DNA of 20,672 nucleotides, taken from the NCBI RefSeq assembly GCF_902488755.1, contig NZ_CABTXF010000021.1, positions 1-20,672 of the forward strand, written 5' to 3'. The notes under the pieces were generated by a model. It was given only the letters and a program-made list of their open reading frames with translations, had not been told where the DNA came from and ran no database searches. Positions within the stretch are counted from its first letter, which is position 1; each line of letters begins with the position of its first letter. The stretch comes from an uncultured Murdochiella sp. Lineage in GTDB: Bacteria; Bacillota; Clostridia; Tissierellales; Peptoniphilaceae. Both the position numbers and the translations under genes were made by a program. Below, piece after piece: positions 13,802 to 20,672 of the stretch.

Positions 13802-14602
13802 ATGTCAGATTACACAAAATATACCAAACAGGAAATGCAGGCGTATGCCATCGCAAAATCCATTAAGCCGGAAATGATTGTCACGATTGGTACGGGGCTT
13901 CCGCTGATTGGCGGTTCTCTTGCTAAGCGCGTCATTCAGCCGAGCTGCCACCTCATCGTGGAGAGCGGACTTATGGACTGCGCCCCGATCGAAGTGCCCC
14001 GAAGCGTTGGCGACTGCCGTTTCATGGCGCATTGCGCTGTGCAGTGGCCGAATGTCCGTTTTGTCGGTTTCGAGACGAATATGTACCTGCACGGCTTTGA
14101 TAACAATATTGCTTTCATCGGTGGTGCGGAAATTGACCCCTACGGCAACGTCAACTCGACTTCCATCGGCGATTACAACCATCCGAAGACGCGCTTCACG
14201 GGTTCGGGCGGTGCGAACGGTATCGCGACGTATCAAAACACGGTGCTTATGATGCAGCATCAGAAACGCCGCTTCACGGAACACATTGACTACGTGACCA
14301 GCCCCGGATGGGTAACCGGTCCCGGAACGCGCGCGGCAGCCGGTCTTCCGGAAGATCGCGGCCCGCAGATGGTCGTTACCGACTTGGGCATCATGAAATT
14401 TGATGAGCAGACCAAGAGAATGTATCTTGCCTACTACTATCCGTACTCCTCGCCGGAAGAAATTCAAGAAAACACCGGCTTTGAGATTGATCTCAGCCGT
14501 GCGGAATTAATGGAAGGACCGAGCCCCGAAATCATTCGCATTATTCGCGAAGAAATCGATCCGGGTCAGGTATTCATTAAAGTGCCGAAGGAAGATAAAT
14601 AA
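13802..14602 (+). CDS. gctB: Glutaconate CoA-transferase subunit B
   Basis: A 266-residue beta chain of the same CoA-transferase, carrying the catalytic glutamate that forms the enzyme-CoA thioester. The residue is E54 in HLIVESGLMDC (50-60), the same number as the catalytic Glu54 known for the Acidaminococcus fermentans enzyme. Other family features are TIGTGLPLIGGSLAKRV (28-44), FIGGAEIDPYGNVNSTSIGDY in the middle and GSGGANGIATYQ. The ATG at 13802 follows AGGAGGGGAATCGAC. Downstream, a 44-bp gap with a small CGAGT/ACTCG hairpin (14613-14628) leads to gcdA. Confidence 0.97.
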   Translation: MSDYTKYTKQEMQAYAIAKSIKPEMIVTIGTGLPLIGGSLAKRVIQPSCHLIVESGLMDCAPIEVPRSVGDCRFMAHCAVQWPNVRFVGFETNMYLHGFDNNIAFIGGAEIDPYGNVNSTSIGDYNHPKTRFTGSGGANGIATYQNTVLMMQHQKRRFTEHIDYVTSPGWVTGPGTRAAAGLPEDRGPQMVVTDLGIMKFDEQTKRMYLAYYYPYSSPEEIQENTGFEIDLSRAELMEGPSPEIIRIIREEIDPGQVFIKVPKEDK

Positions 14603-14646
14603 CAGGGGATGTCGAGTAAACAAACTCGGTAATAAATGGAGGAACA

Positions 14647-16407
14647 ATGAGCGATTACATGTATTCCATGCCCGGATATTTCCAGACGATGCCGACCGTC
14701 GGCAGACCGTTGAATCGTCCAAATCCGGAAAATGAAAAGGAATTAAAAGATATTGAGGCGGACATTGCCCGCCGCGTGAAGGAAGCTGCAGATGCCGGAA
14801 AACCGGACGACGGCATCCACAAATCGGGACAGATGACGGCTTGGGAGCGTATCCTGACCCTCGTGGACGACGGCATGTTCTTGCCGCTCAACAGTCTGTA
14901 CAATCCGATGAACAACAAAAACGGCTCTACCGGAATCATCAAGGGACTCGGAAAAATCGCCGGTCGTTGGACGGTGATTGTTGCTTCCGATAACAAGAAA
15001 TTAGCCGGTGCCTGGGTTCCGGGACAGTCGGAAAACCTGATTCGTGCATCCGATACGGCGAAAATGCTGCACATTCCTCTGGTTTATGTGCTGAACTGCT
15101 CCGGCGTTAAACTGGATGAACAGGAATTGGTTTATGCCAATCGTCGCGGTGGCGGTGCTCCGTTCTACCGCAATTCGGAATTAAACCAGTTGGGCGTTCC
15201 CGTCATCGTCGGTATTTTCGGCACCAACCCGGCAGGCGGCGGATACCATTCCATCAGCCCGACCATCTTGATTGCGCACCAGGATGCCAACATGGCAGTC
15301 GGTGGCGCCGGCATTTTGGGCGGCATGAATCCGAAGGGGTACATGGATCAAGAAAGTGCTGAGCAGTTGATTGAAGCGACTAAGCGTGATACCTCGACAC
15401 CGCCGGGACGGGTGGCAGTGCATTACAATGAGACGGGATTCTTCCGTGAAGTCTATGCCGATGAACAGGGTGTTCTGGCAGGCATTCGCAAGTATGTCGG
15501 CTTCCTGCCGTGCTATGACCCACAATTCTTCCGTGTGGACGATCCGAAGGAACCGCTGTATTCCGCAGAAGATCTCTATTCCATCGTTCCGCTGAACAAG
15601 AAAAAACAGTACAAGCCGGATGACGTGCTTGGTCGTCTCTTCGATGGTTCGGAATTTATGGAATTTAAGAAAGGCTATGGCCCCGAAATCATCTGCGGTC
15701 TTGCCAAAGTCAACGGTTTGCTCGTCGGCGTGGTCACCAACAACCAGGGCTTGCTCATGAATTATCCGGAGTACAAACAGGGTTCGGTCGGCATCGGCGG
15801 AAAACTGTATCGCCAGGGGCTCATCAAGATGAATGAATTTGTGACGCTCTGCGCACGTGACCGCGTGCCACTGGTCTGGATTCAGGATACGACCGGCATC
15901 GATGTTGGTGATCCGGCAGAGCGTGCTGAGCTGCTTGGTTTAGGGCAATCGCTCATCTACTCCATTCAGGACACCCACATGGCGTCGCTCGAAATTACCT
16001 TGCGCAAGGGCACTGCTGCGGCGCACTATGTCATGGGCGGTCCGCAGGGGCATACCTCGAATGTCTTCTCCCTGGGTACGGCGGCAACCGAAATGAACGT
16101 TATGACGGGTGAAACCGCTGCTGCGGCAATGTACAGCCGCCGTCTGGTCAAAGAGCAGAAAGCAGGCAATCCGCTTGATCCGACGATTGAGAAGATGAAT
16201 GAACTGATCAATGACTATACCGAGAAATCGACACCGCAGTATTGCGCGAAGTTGGGTCTCGTGGATGAAGTAGTCAACATGGTTCATCTCCGCTCATATA
16301 TTCAGGCGTTTACGGAAAGCTATTATCAAAATCCGCAATCAGTCGCTCCGGTACATCAGATGATGACCCCGCGCATCATTCGCGATTTTGACGCGCTGCA
16401 TAAATAA
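14647..16407 (+). CDS. gcdA: Glutaconyl-CoA decarboxylase alpha subunit (carboxyltransferase)
   Basis: A 586-residue carboxyltransferase, the size known for GcdA. It moves the carboxyl group of glutaconyl-CoA to biotin on GcdC, producing crotonyl-CoA. It has the two crotonase-like halves of acyl-CoA carboxyltransferases: the first with NRRGGGAPFYRNSELNQLGV and NPAGGGYHSISPT, the second with GVVTNNQGLLMNYPEY, PLVWIQDTTGIDVGDPAE and HYVMGGPQGHTSNVFSLGTAATEMNVMTGE. The ATG at 14647 follows TGGAGGAACA. The protein is soluble and binds the membrane complex GcdB-GcdC. A strong hairpin follows the gene and separates it from the dehydratase genes. Confidence 0.97.
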   Translation: MSDYMYSMPGYFQTMPTVGRPLNRPNPENEKELKDIEADIARRVKEAADAGKPDDGIHKSGQMTAWERILTLVDDGMFLPLNSLYNPMNNKNGSTGIIKGLGKIAGRWTVIVASDNKKLAGAWVPGQSENLIRASDTAKMLHIPLVYVLNCSGVKLDEQELVYANRRGGGAPFYRNSELNQLGVPVIVGIFGTNPAGGGYHSISPTILIAHQDANMAVGGAGILGGMNPKGYMDQESAEQLIEATKRDTSTPPGRVAVHYNETGFFREVYADEQGVLAGIRKYVGFLPCYDPQFFRVDDPKEPLYSAEDLYSIVPLNKKKQYKPDDVLGRLFDGSEFMEFKKGYGPEIICGLAKVNGLLVGVVTNNQGLLMNYPEYKQGSVGIGGKLYRQGLIKMNEFVTLCARDRVPLVWIQDTTGIDVGDPAERAELLGLGQSLIYSIQDTHMASLEITLRKGTAAAHYVMGGPQGHTSNVFSLGTAATEMNVMTGETAAAAMYSRRLVKEQKAGNPLDPTIEKMNELINDYTEKSTPQYCAKLGLVDEVVNMVHLRSYIQAFTESYYQNPQSVAPVHQMMTPRIIRDFDALHK

Positions 16408-16408
16408 A

Positions 16409-16456
16409 GAAAGCGGCGGTTACGCTTCGTTCGCCGAAGCGTAACCGCCGACTTTC
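16409..16456 (+). promoter_or_regulatory. Strong intercistronic hairpin between gcdA and hgdA
   Basis: Arms CGGCGGTTACGCTTCG (16414-16429) and CGAAGCGTAACCGCCG (16435-16450) pair perfectly over 16 bp around loop TTCGC, and GAAAG (16409-16413) with CTTTC (16452-16456) extends the stem past one bulged A. It starts 1 bp after the gcdA stop. The following sequence (GGATGGAGG) has no T-run, so it looks like a transcript-stability or processing element rather than a terminator. Confidence 0.8.
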
Positions 16457-16478
16457 GGATGGAGGAAAGGAGAATACA

Positions 16479-17756
16479 GTGACGGAACAGAAGGAAGCAG
16501 TTCAGGAAAAAGCCGTAACGGAAGCACCGAAGAAGAAAAAAGAGGTGTTGCCCGGCGTTAAAATGTTGCAGGATATCGTAACGGATGTCTATCAGGCGGC
16601 GTGGGACGCGAAAAAAGCGGGCCGTCCGGTAGGTTGGTCCTCTTCGAAATTCCCGTGCGAATTGGCAGAGGTTTTTGATTTAGCTGTTGTTTATCCTGAA
16701 AACCAGGCGGCTGGTATCGCCGCGCGCCATGACGGCGAGCGCATGTGCCAGGAAGCCGAAAACATGGGCTTTGACAATGATATTTGCGGCTATGCGCGCA
16801 TCAGTCTGGCGTATTCCGCCGGTGTCGAGACGACGAATGAAAGCCGTCGCGTACCGGAACCGGATTTCGTGCTTTGCTGCAACAACATTTGCAACTGCAT
16901 GACAAAATGGTACGAAAACATTGCCCGTATGCACAACATTCCGCTGATTATGATTGATATTCCGTATCGTAATGAAGTGGGCGTTTCGCAGGACAACATC
17001 GAATACATCAAGGGACAGTTCCAGGATGCCATCAAGCAGCTGGAAAAAATTGCCGGCAAAAAATTTGACGAGAAGAAATTTGAAGAAGTTTGCGCCAACG
17101 CCAACCGCACTTCGCAGGCGTGGTTGAAGGTCTGTGATTTCCAAAAATATGTTCCCTCACCGATGTCCGGTTTCGACCTGTTCAACCATATGGCGGATAT
17201 CGTAACGGCGCGTGGCAAAAAAGCTACGGCGGAGGCATTTAACCAACTCGCAGTTGACCTCGAACGCTATCGTCAAGAGGGAAAATCAACGGCACCGTTT
17301 GCTGAACAGTATCGTATTCTATTTGAAGGCATCCCGTGCTGGCCGGCACTGCGCGACCTCTTTAAGCCGTTAAAGAAGGACGGATTAAACGTCACTGCGG
17401 TTGTTTACGCACCGGCATTTGGCTTCGTCTATGATGATTTGGACAGTATGTGTGCTGCGTACTGCAAAGCGCCGAACAGCGTTTGCCTTGAGGAAGGCGT
17501 TGAGTGGCGTGCCAAACTCTGCCGCGACAACAAAGTGGATGGCGCGCTTGTGCATTACAACCGCAGCTGCAAGCCGTGGTCGGGTTACATGCCGGAAATG
17601 CAGCGTCGCTGGACAGAAGAGTTGGGCATTCCCTGCGTTGCTTTTGATGGTGATCAGGCGGATCCGCGCAACTTTAACGCAGCGCAATATGAAACCCGTG
17701 TACAGGGTCTGGTAGAAGCGATGGCAGATCGTCGCGCGTCGATGAAGGAGGACTGA
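16479..17756 (+). CDS. hgdA: (R)-2-hydroxyglutaryl-CoA dehydratase alpha subunit
   Basis: A 425-residue subunit of the iron-sulfur dehydratase that turns 2-hydroxyglutaryl-CoA into glutaconyl-CoA by a ketyl-radical route. It starts with GTG at 16479 after GGAGGAAAGGAGAATACA. Family stretches are GWSSSKFPCELAE (52-64), YPENQAAGIAARHDGERMCQ, DNDICGYARISLAY (99-112), DFVLCCNNICNCMTKWYE (129-146) and VHYNRSCKPWSGYMPEMQRRW. Cysteines 60, 103, 133, 134, 138 and 140 include the likely cluster ligands. Compared with the 477-residue Acidaminococcus protein as I recall it, the segment between AYSAG and PDFVLCC is about 50 residues shorter, while the N-terminus has about 20 extra Lys/Glu-rich residues. 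Confidence 0.96.
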   Translation: MTEQKEAVQEKAVTEAPKKKKEVLPGVKMLQDIVTDVYQAAWDAKKAGRPVGWSSSKFPCELAEVFDLAVVYPENQAAGIAARHDGERMCQEAENMGFDNDICGYARISLAYSAGVETTNESRRVPEPDFVLCCNNICNCMTKWYENIARMHNIPLIMIDIPYRNEVGVSQDNIEYIKGQFQDAIKQLEKIAGKKFDEKKFEEVCANANRTSQAWLKVCDFQKYVPSPMSGFDLFNHMADIVTARGKKATAEAFNQLAVDLERYRQEGKSTAPFAEQYRILFEGIPCWPALRDLFKPLKKDGLNVTAVVYAPAFGFVYDDLDSMCAAYCKAPNSVCLEEGVEWRAKLCRDNKVDGALVHYNRSCKPWSGYMPEMQRRWTEELGIPCVAFDGDQADPRNFNAAQYETRVQGLVEAMADRRASMKED

Positions 17757-17757
17757 G

Positions 17758-18915
17758 ATGAGCATTCAACAACATTTTGAAGCGTTTGCCAAAGCCGCCA
17801 ATCATCCGGACGAGCAGCTCAAGGCGTATAAAGCGCAGGGCAAAAAAGCCATCGGTGTTATGCCGTACTATGCGCCGGAAGAACTGGTGTTTGCTGCCGG
17901 CATGGTTCCCATGGGCATGTGGGGAACGAACAAAAAGAATATCAAAGAAGCGAAAGAATATTGCGCTTCCTTCTATTGCTCGCTCGCTCAGCTGGATTTA
18001 GAGATGTTGCTGGATGGCACGCTTGATGATCTGGACGGGGTGATTATGACGACCCTCTGCGATACGCTGCGTCCGATGAGCCAGAATATTCGTGTTTCGA
18101 TGGCGAAACTTGGCAAAATGCCGACCATCTTTCTGGCGCATCCGCAAAATCGTCGTCCGGAATACGGCATTCAATACACCATTTCCCAGTACCGCAATGT
18201 CAAAGAGCAGTTAGAAGAAATCGCCGGTGCCAAGATCACCGATGAAGCCCTCAAGAATGCGATTAAGGTATACAACCAAAGCCGCGCCGAACGTCGTCGC
18301 TTTGTCAAATTAGCAGGGGAGCATCCCGAAGCCGTTTCCGCGGTCAACCGCAGCGCGGTTTTGAAAGCCTCTTATTTTATGCTGAAAGACGAATATACCG
18401 AAGCATTGAAAACGCTGAATGACGAGTTGGAAGCACTGCCGAAATCCGACTGGAAGGGTGTTCGTGTCGTCACCTCCGGTATTATTTGCGACAACCCCGA
18501 TTTGCTGCAGATTTTGGATGACAACCAAATTGCTATTGCGATGGATGATGTGGCGCATGAAAGCCGCAGCTTCCGCACAGATGCACCGGAAGAAGGCGAT
18601 CCGATGCGCGCTTTAGCACAGCAGTTTGCGGATTTAGACTACGAAGTGCTGCTATACGATGAAGCGTCCGCGCAAAATCGCCGTGCCGAATATGTGGCAA
18701 GCTTGGTACGTGACTACAACGCGCAGGGCGTGGTGGTGTTCATGCAGAACTTCTGCGACCCTGAAGAAATGGAATATCCTTCGCTGCGCCAGGAGCTAGA
18801 TAAGCAGAACATTCGTCACATTCGTCTGGGCATTGATCACCAGATGCGCGATTTTGGTCAGGCAAAGACCGCTTTACAAGCCTTCGCCGACGTCATCGCG
18901 GATGAAATGGCATAA
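17758..18915 (+). CDS. hgdB: (R)-2-hydroxyglutaryl-CoA dehydratase beta subunit
   Basis: A 385-residue second subunit of the dehydratase (FldC/HgdB family), partner of HgdA; in known enzymes both carry a [4Fe-4S] cluster. Family stretches include KAIGVMPYYAPEELVFAAGMVPMGMWG (30-56), ASFYCSLAQLDLEMLLDG, MTTLCDTLRPMSQN and VVVFMQNFCDPEEMEYP, with the cysteines expected to bind the cluster. The ATG at 17758 is one base after the hgdA stop, with GGAGG just inside hgdA, so the two subunits are translationally coupled. Length matches the known family member of about 380 residues. Confidence 0.96.
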   Translation: MSIQQHFEAFAKAANHPDEQLKAYKAQGKKAIGVMPYYAPEELVFAAGMVPMGMWGTNKKNIKEAKEYCASFYCSLAQLDLEMLLDGTLDDLDGVIMTTLCDTLRPMSQNIRVSMAKLGKMPTIFLAHPQNRRPEYGIQYTISQYRNVKEQLEEIAGAKITDEALKNAIKVYNQSRAERRRFVKLAGEHPEAVSAVNRSAVLKASYFMLKDEYTEALKTLNDELEALPKSDWKGVRVVTSGIICDNPDLLQILDDNQIAIAMDDVAHESRSFRTDAPEEGDPMRALAQQFADLDYEVLLYDEASAQNRRAEYVASLVRDYNAQGVVVFMQNFCDPEEMEYPSLRQELDKQNIRHIRLGIDHQMRDFGQAKTALQAFADVIADEMA

Positions 18916-18944
18916 GCCAACACGTAAGAGAGTAAGGAGATACC

Positions 18945-19724
18945 GTGACCTATACAATGGGAATTGATATCGGTTCTTCGGCCTGTAAAGCTGTTATCTT
19001 AAAGGATGCCGATGAAATTGTCGGCACCTTTAAGGTTGCGGTGGGCACGGGCACATCGGGACCGGATCGCGCGTTCCAAGGCGTATTGGAAGCCGCACAT
19101 CTTTCTGAAGAGCAGATTGATTACGTTCTGGCGACAGGCTACGGCAGAAATACATTTGCACGTGCCGATGCCCAAATGAGCGAACTCAGTTGTCATGCGA
19201 AGGGAGCCTACTTCCTTTTTCCGGATGTACGCACCGTTATCGATATCGGCGGACAAGATGTCAAGGTGATTCAGATCGACCATGGCGCGATGGTGAACTT
19301 TCAGATGAATGATAAATGCGCTGCCGGAACCGGACGGTTTCTCGACGTTATGGCAGGTATCTTGGAAGTGGATGTATCGGATTTGGCAGGATTAGCCGCG
19401 AAATCCACAAAACGCATTGCCATCAGTTCGACCTGCACCGTTTTTGCGGAATCAGAGGTCATCAGCCAGCTGGCGACGGGGGAGAAAAAGGAAGATATCG
19501 TTAATGGCATTCATTACGCGATAACCGCTCGTGTAGTAGGCTTAGCCCGTCGTGTCGGCATTCGTGACCGGGTTGTCATGACCGGCGGCGTGGCACAGAA
19601 TGAAGGCGTGGTCAAAGCGTTGCAAGACCAGTTGGAGCATGAGGTTTTCACCTCGCCGCTTTCGCAATATGTCGGCGCTTTAGGCGCTGGGTTATATGCG
19701 CATTCGAAGGCAAAGCGCAAATAG
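18945..19724 (+). CDS. hgdC: 2-hydroxyglutaryl-CoA dehydratase activator (component A, ATPase)
   Basis: A 259-residue ASKHA-fold ATPase that uses ATP to push one electron onto HgdAB; as a homodimer it holds one [4Fe-4S] cluster between subunits. The ligand cysteines are C125 (NDKCAAGTGRF) and C164 (SSTCTVFAESE), with the same 39-residue spacing as Cys127/Cys166 of the Acidaminococcus protein. Nucleotide-binding motifs are GIDIGSSACK (6-15), DIGGQDVK (100-107) and MTGGVAQN. The GTG at 18945 lies five bases after AAGGAG; an ATG four codons later is too far from it. It follows hgdB here, whereas I recall it preceding hgdA in Acidaminococcus. Confidence 0.97.
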   Translation: MTYTMGIDIGSSACKAVILKDADEIVGTFKVAVGTGTSGPDRAFQGVLEAAHLSEEQIDYVLATGYGRNTFARADAQMSELSCHAKGAYFLFPDVRTVIDIGGQDVKVIQIDHGAMVNFQMNDKCAAGTGRFLDVMAGILEVDVSDLAGLAAKSTKRIAISSTCTVFAESEVISQLATGEKKEDIVNGIHYAITARVVGLARRVGIRDRVVMTGGVAQNEGVVKALQDQLEHEVFTSPLSQYVGALGAGLYAHSKAKRK

Positions 19725-19728
19725 TCGC

Positions 19729-19757
19729 TGGACGATTTTCAGTTTTTATTGGATAAT
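19729..19757 (+). promoter_or_regulatory. Possible internal promoter before gcdC
   Basis: TGGACG (19729-19734), a 17-bp AT-rich spacer and GATAAT (19752-19757). The -35 hexamer is the same as that of the gctA promoter candidate. It lies in the 69-bp gap after hgdC and could give extra transcription of gcdC and gcdB. Confidence 0.4.
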
Positions 19758-19793
19758 ATCTTTAGCACAATAGCACAATGGAAGGAGAGTTTT

Positions 19794-20231
19794 ATGCAGA
19801 AAACATATCATGTCACCGTTGAGGGCAAAACCTACGAAGTGACGCTGGAAGAAGTCGGTGCTGCCGGAAGTCCGGTTTATCGTGCACCGCAAGCCTTTGC
19901 CCCTGTTGCTCCGGTCGCTCCCGTAGCACCCGCAGCCCCTGCTGCACCGGCTCCGCAGGCAGCACCCGCTCCTGCAGCCAAACCAGCGGAAGAGAAGAAA
20001 CCGCATGTTGCCGGTGACGGAGAAGATCAGGAAGCACCGCTTCAGGGCAATATCTGGAAGATCGTTGCCAAAGAAGGAGATGAGGTCGCTGCAGGCGATA
20101 CGGTCATCATCCTCGAAGCGATGAAGATGGAAAACGAAATCGTTGCACCGCGTGACGGTGTTATCGGAACGATTTATGTCAGCGAGGGACAAACGGTCGA
20201 TACCGGTGAGGCGCTCTATTCGTTGAAGTAA
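19794..20231 (+). CDS. gcdC: Glutaconyl-CoA decarboxylase biotin carrier subunit
   Basis: A 145-residue biotinyl protein. The N-terminus (1-30, MQKTYHVTVEGKTYEVTLEE) is the usual beta-strand pair, followed by an Ala/Pro-rich flexible linker (about 31-65) and a C-terminal biotinyl domain. The biotin-accepting lysine is K111 in EAMKMENE (108-115). The conserved hairpin that normally reads PMPG or similar is PLQG here (82-85). The start is the ATG at 19794 after GGAAGGAGAGTTTT; an upstream in-frame ATG at 19749 has no ribosome site. GcdC carries the carboxyl group from GcdA to GcdB. It needs biotin, which the nearby BioY would supply. Confidence 0.95.
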   Translation: MQKTYHVTVEGKTYEVTLEEVGAAGSPVYRAPQAFAPVAPVAPVAPAAPAAPAPQAAPAPAAKPAEEKKPHVAGDGEDQEAPLQGNIWKIVAKEGDEVAAGDTVIILEAMKMENEIVAPRDGVIGTIYVSEGQTVDTGEALYSLK

Positions 20232-20247
20232 TAAAAGGAGATCACCC

Positions 20248-20672
20248 ATGATCCATATGCTTGTATCCTTTTTCAGCAGCAGCGGTTTTATGGCGCTCAA
20301 TTTTGGCACAATTGTCATGATTGGCATCGCCTGTCTGTTCTTGTATTTGGCGATTGCCAAAGGCTATGAACCGTATCTCTTGATTCCGATTTCCTTCGGT
20401 ATGTTGCTGTCAAACCTGCCGCTTGCTGGTCTAATGGACGAGGGCGGTTTGTTGAACATTCTTTATGAAGGCGTTCATTTGGGCATTTATCCGCCGCTCA
20501 TTTTCTTGGGTGTCGGCGCCTCAACCGATTTTTCGCCGCTGATCGCCAACCCGAAGAGTCTGCTTTTGGGCGCTGCGGCACAGTTGGGCATTTTCTTTGC
20601 CTTTACCGGGGCCATCCTGTTGGGCTTTAATCCGCAGGAAGCCGGTTCTATCGGTATTATCGGCGGTGCGGA
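20248..20672 (+). CDS. gcdB: Glutaconyl-CoA decarboxylase beta subunit (sodium pump), 5' part
   Basis: An open frame of 141 codons from the ATG at 20248, preceded by AAAAGGAGATCACCC, running off the right edge. It begins MIHMLVSFFSSSGFMALNFG and contains GYEPYLLIPISFGMLLSNLP (about 39-58), GIYPPLIFLGVGASTDFSPLIANPK (about 79-103) and GSIGIIGGAD at the edge. These match the OadB/MmdB/GcdB family, membrane proteins that decarboxylate carboxybiotin and export Na+. About four hydrophobic segments are visible. The known proteins have roughly 375-430 residues, so most of the gene lies outside. It follows gcdC by 16 nt. Confidence 0.95.
   Translation, partial: MIHMLVSFFSSSGFMALNFGTIVMIGIACLFLYLAIAKGYEPYLLIPISFGMLLSNLPLAGLMDEGGLLNILYEGVHLGIYPPLIFLGVGASTDFSPLIANPKSLLLGAAAQLGIFFAFTGAILLGFNPQEAGSIGIIGGA

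Overview
The window comes from an anaerobic, amino-acid-fermenting Bacillota (Clostridia or Negativicutes type) of roughly balanced base composition. The main evidence is a full set of genes for glutamate fermentation through (R)-2-hydroxyglutarate: glutaconate CoA-transferase, the oxygen-sensitive 2-hydroxyglutaryl-CoA dehydratase with its activator, and the biotin-dependent, sodium-pumping glutaconyl-CoA decarboxylase. Strong AGGAGG-type ribosome sites and GTG starts on some genes fit this. I cannot name the species; the proteins resemble those of Acidaminococcus fermentans as I remember them, but gene order and several indels differ.

Layout, left to right. (1) 1-3109, minus strand: the 5' part of a sodium/glutamate symporter (gltS), a Maf nucleotide pyrophosphatase fused to a zincin-like metallopeptidase domain, and an M29 aminopeptidase. 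(2) 3110-5351: a divergent intergenic region with a short 18-bp tandem repeat, then oligoendopeptidase F on the plus strand. (3) 5352-6673: a gene-poor stretch with a 37-codon membrane-peptide ORF and a regular array of eight palindromic units on a 54-bp period (6145-6545), ending in the terminator of the liv operon. (4) 6674-11477, minus strand: a branched-chain-amino-acid-type ABC importer, livK-livH-livM-livG-livF, with a terminator after livK and 8-nt start/stop overlaps between livM/livG and livG/livF. (5) 11888-12421, minus strand: biotin transporter S-component bioY with a BirA-like operator upstream. (6) 12766-20672, plus strand: gctA-gctB-gcdA-hgdA-hgdB-hgdC-gcdC-gcdB, cut by the right edge.

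How it works together: peptidases (PepF, M29) release amino acids from peptides; GltS and perhaps the Liv system bring amino acids in. Glutamate is converted by enzymes not seen here (glutamate dehydrogenase, 2-hydroxyglutarate dehydrogenase) to 2-hydroxyglutarate. GctAB makes the CoA-thioester, HgdAB activated by HgdC dehydrates it to glutaconyl-CoA, and GcdABC(D) decarboxylates it to crotonyl-CoA while exporting sodium. The decarboxylase needs biotin on GcdC, and bioY lies divergently next to the operon. Regulatory structure includes a triple 23-bp direct repeat ahead of the gctA promoter, a strong hairpin that splits the operon between gcdA and hgdA, a possible internal promoter before gcdC, and a palindrome beside the livK promoter.

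I found no entirely new gene system. The strongest unexplained element is the 54-bp palindrome array with its two alternating unit types; the Maf-zincin fusion is the most unusual protein.
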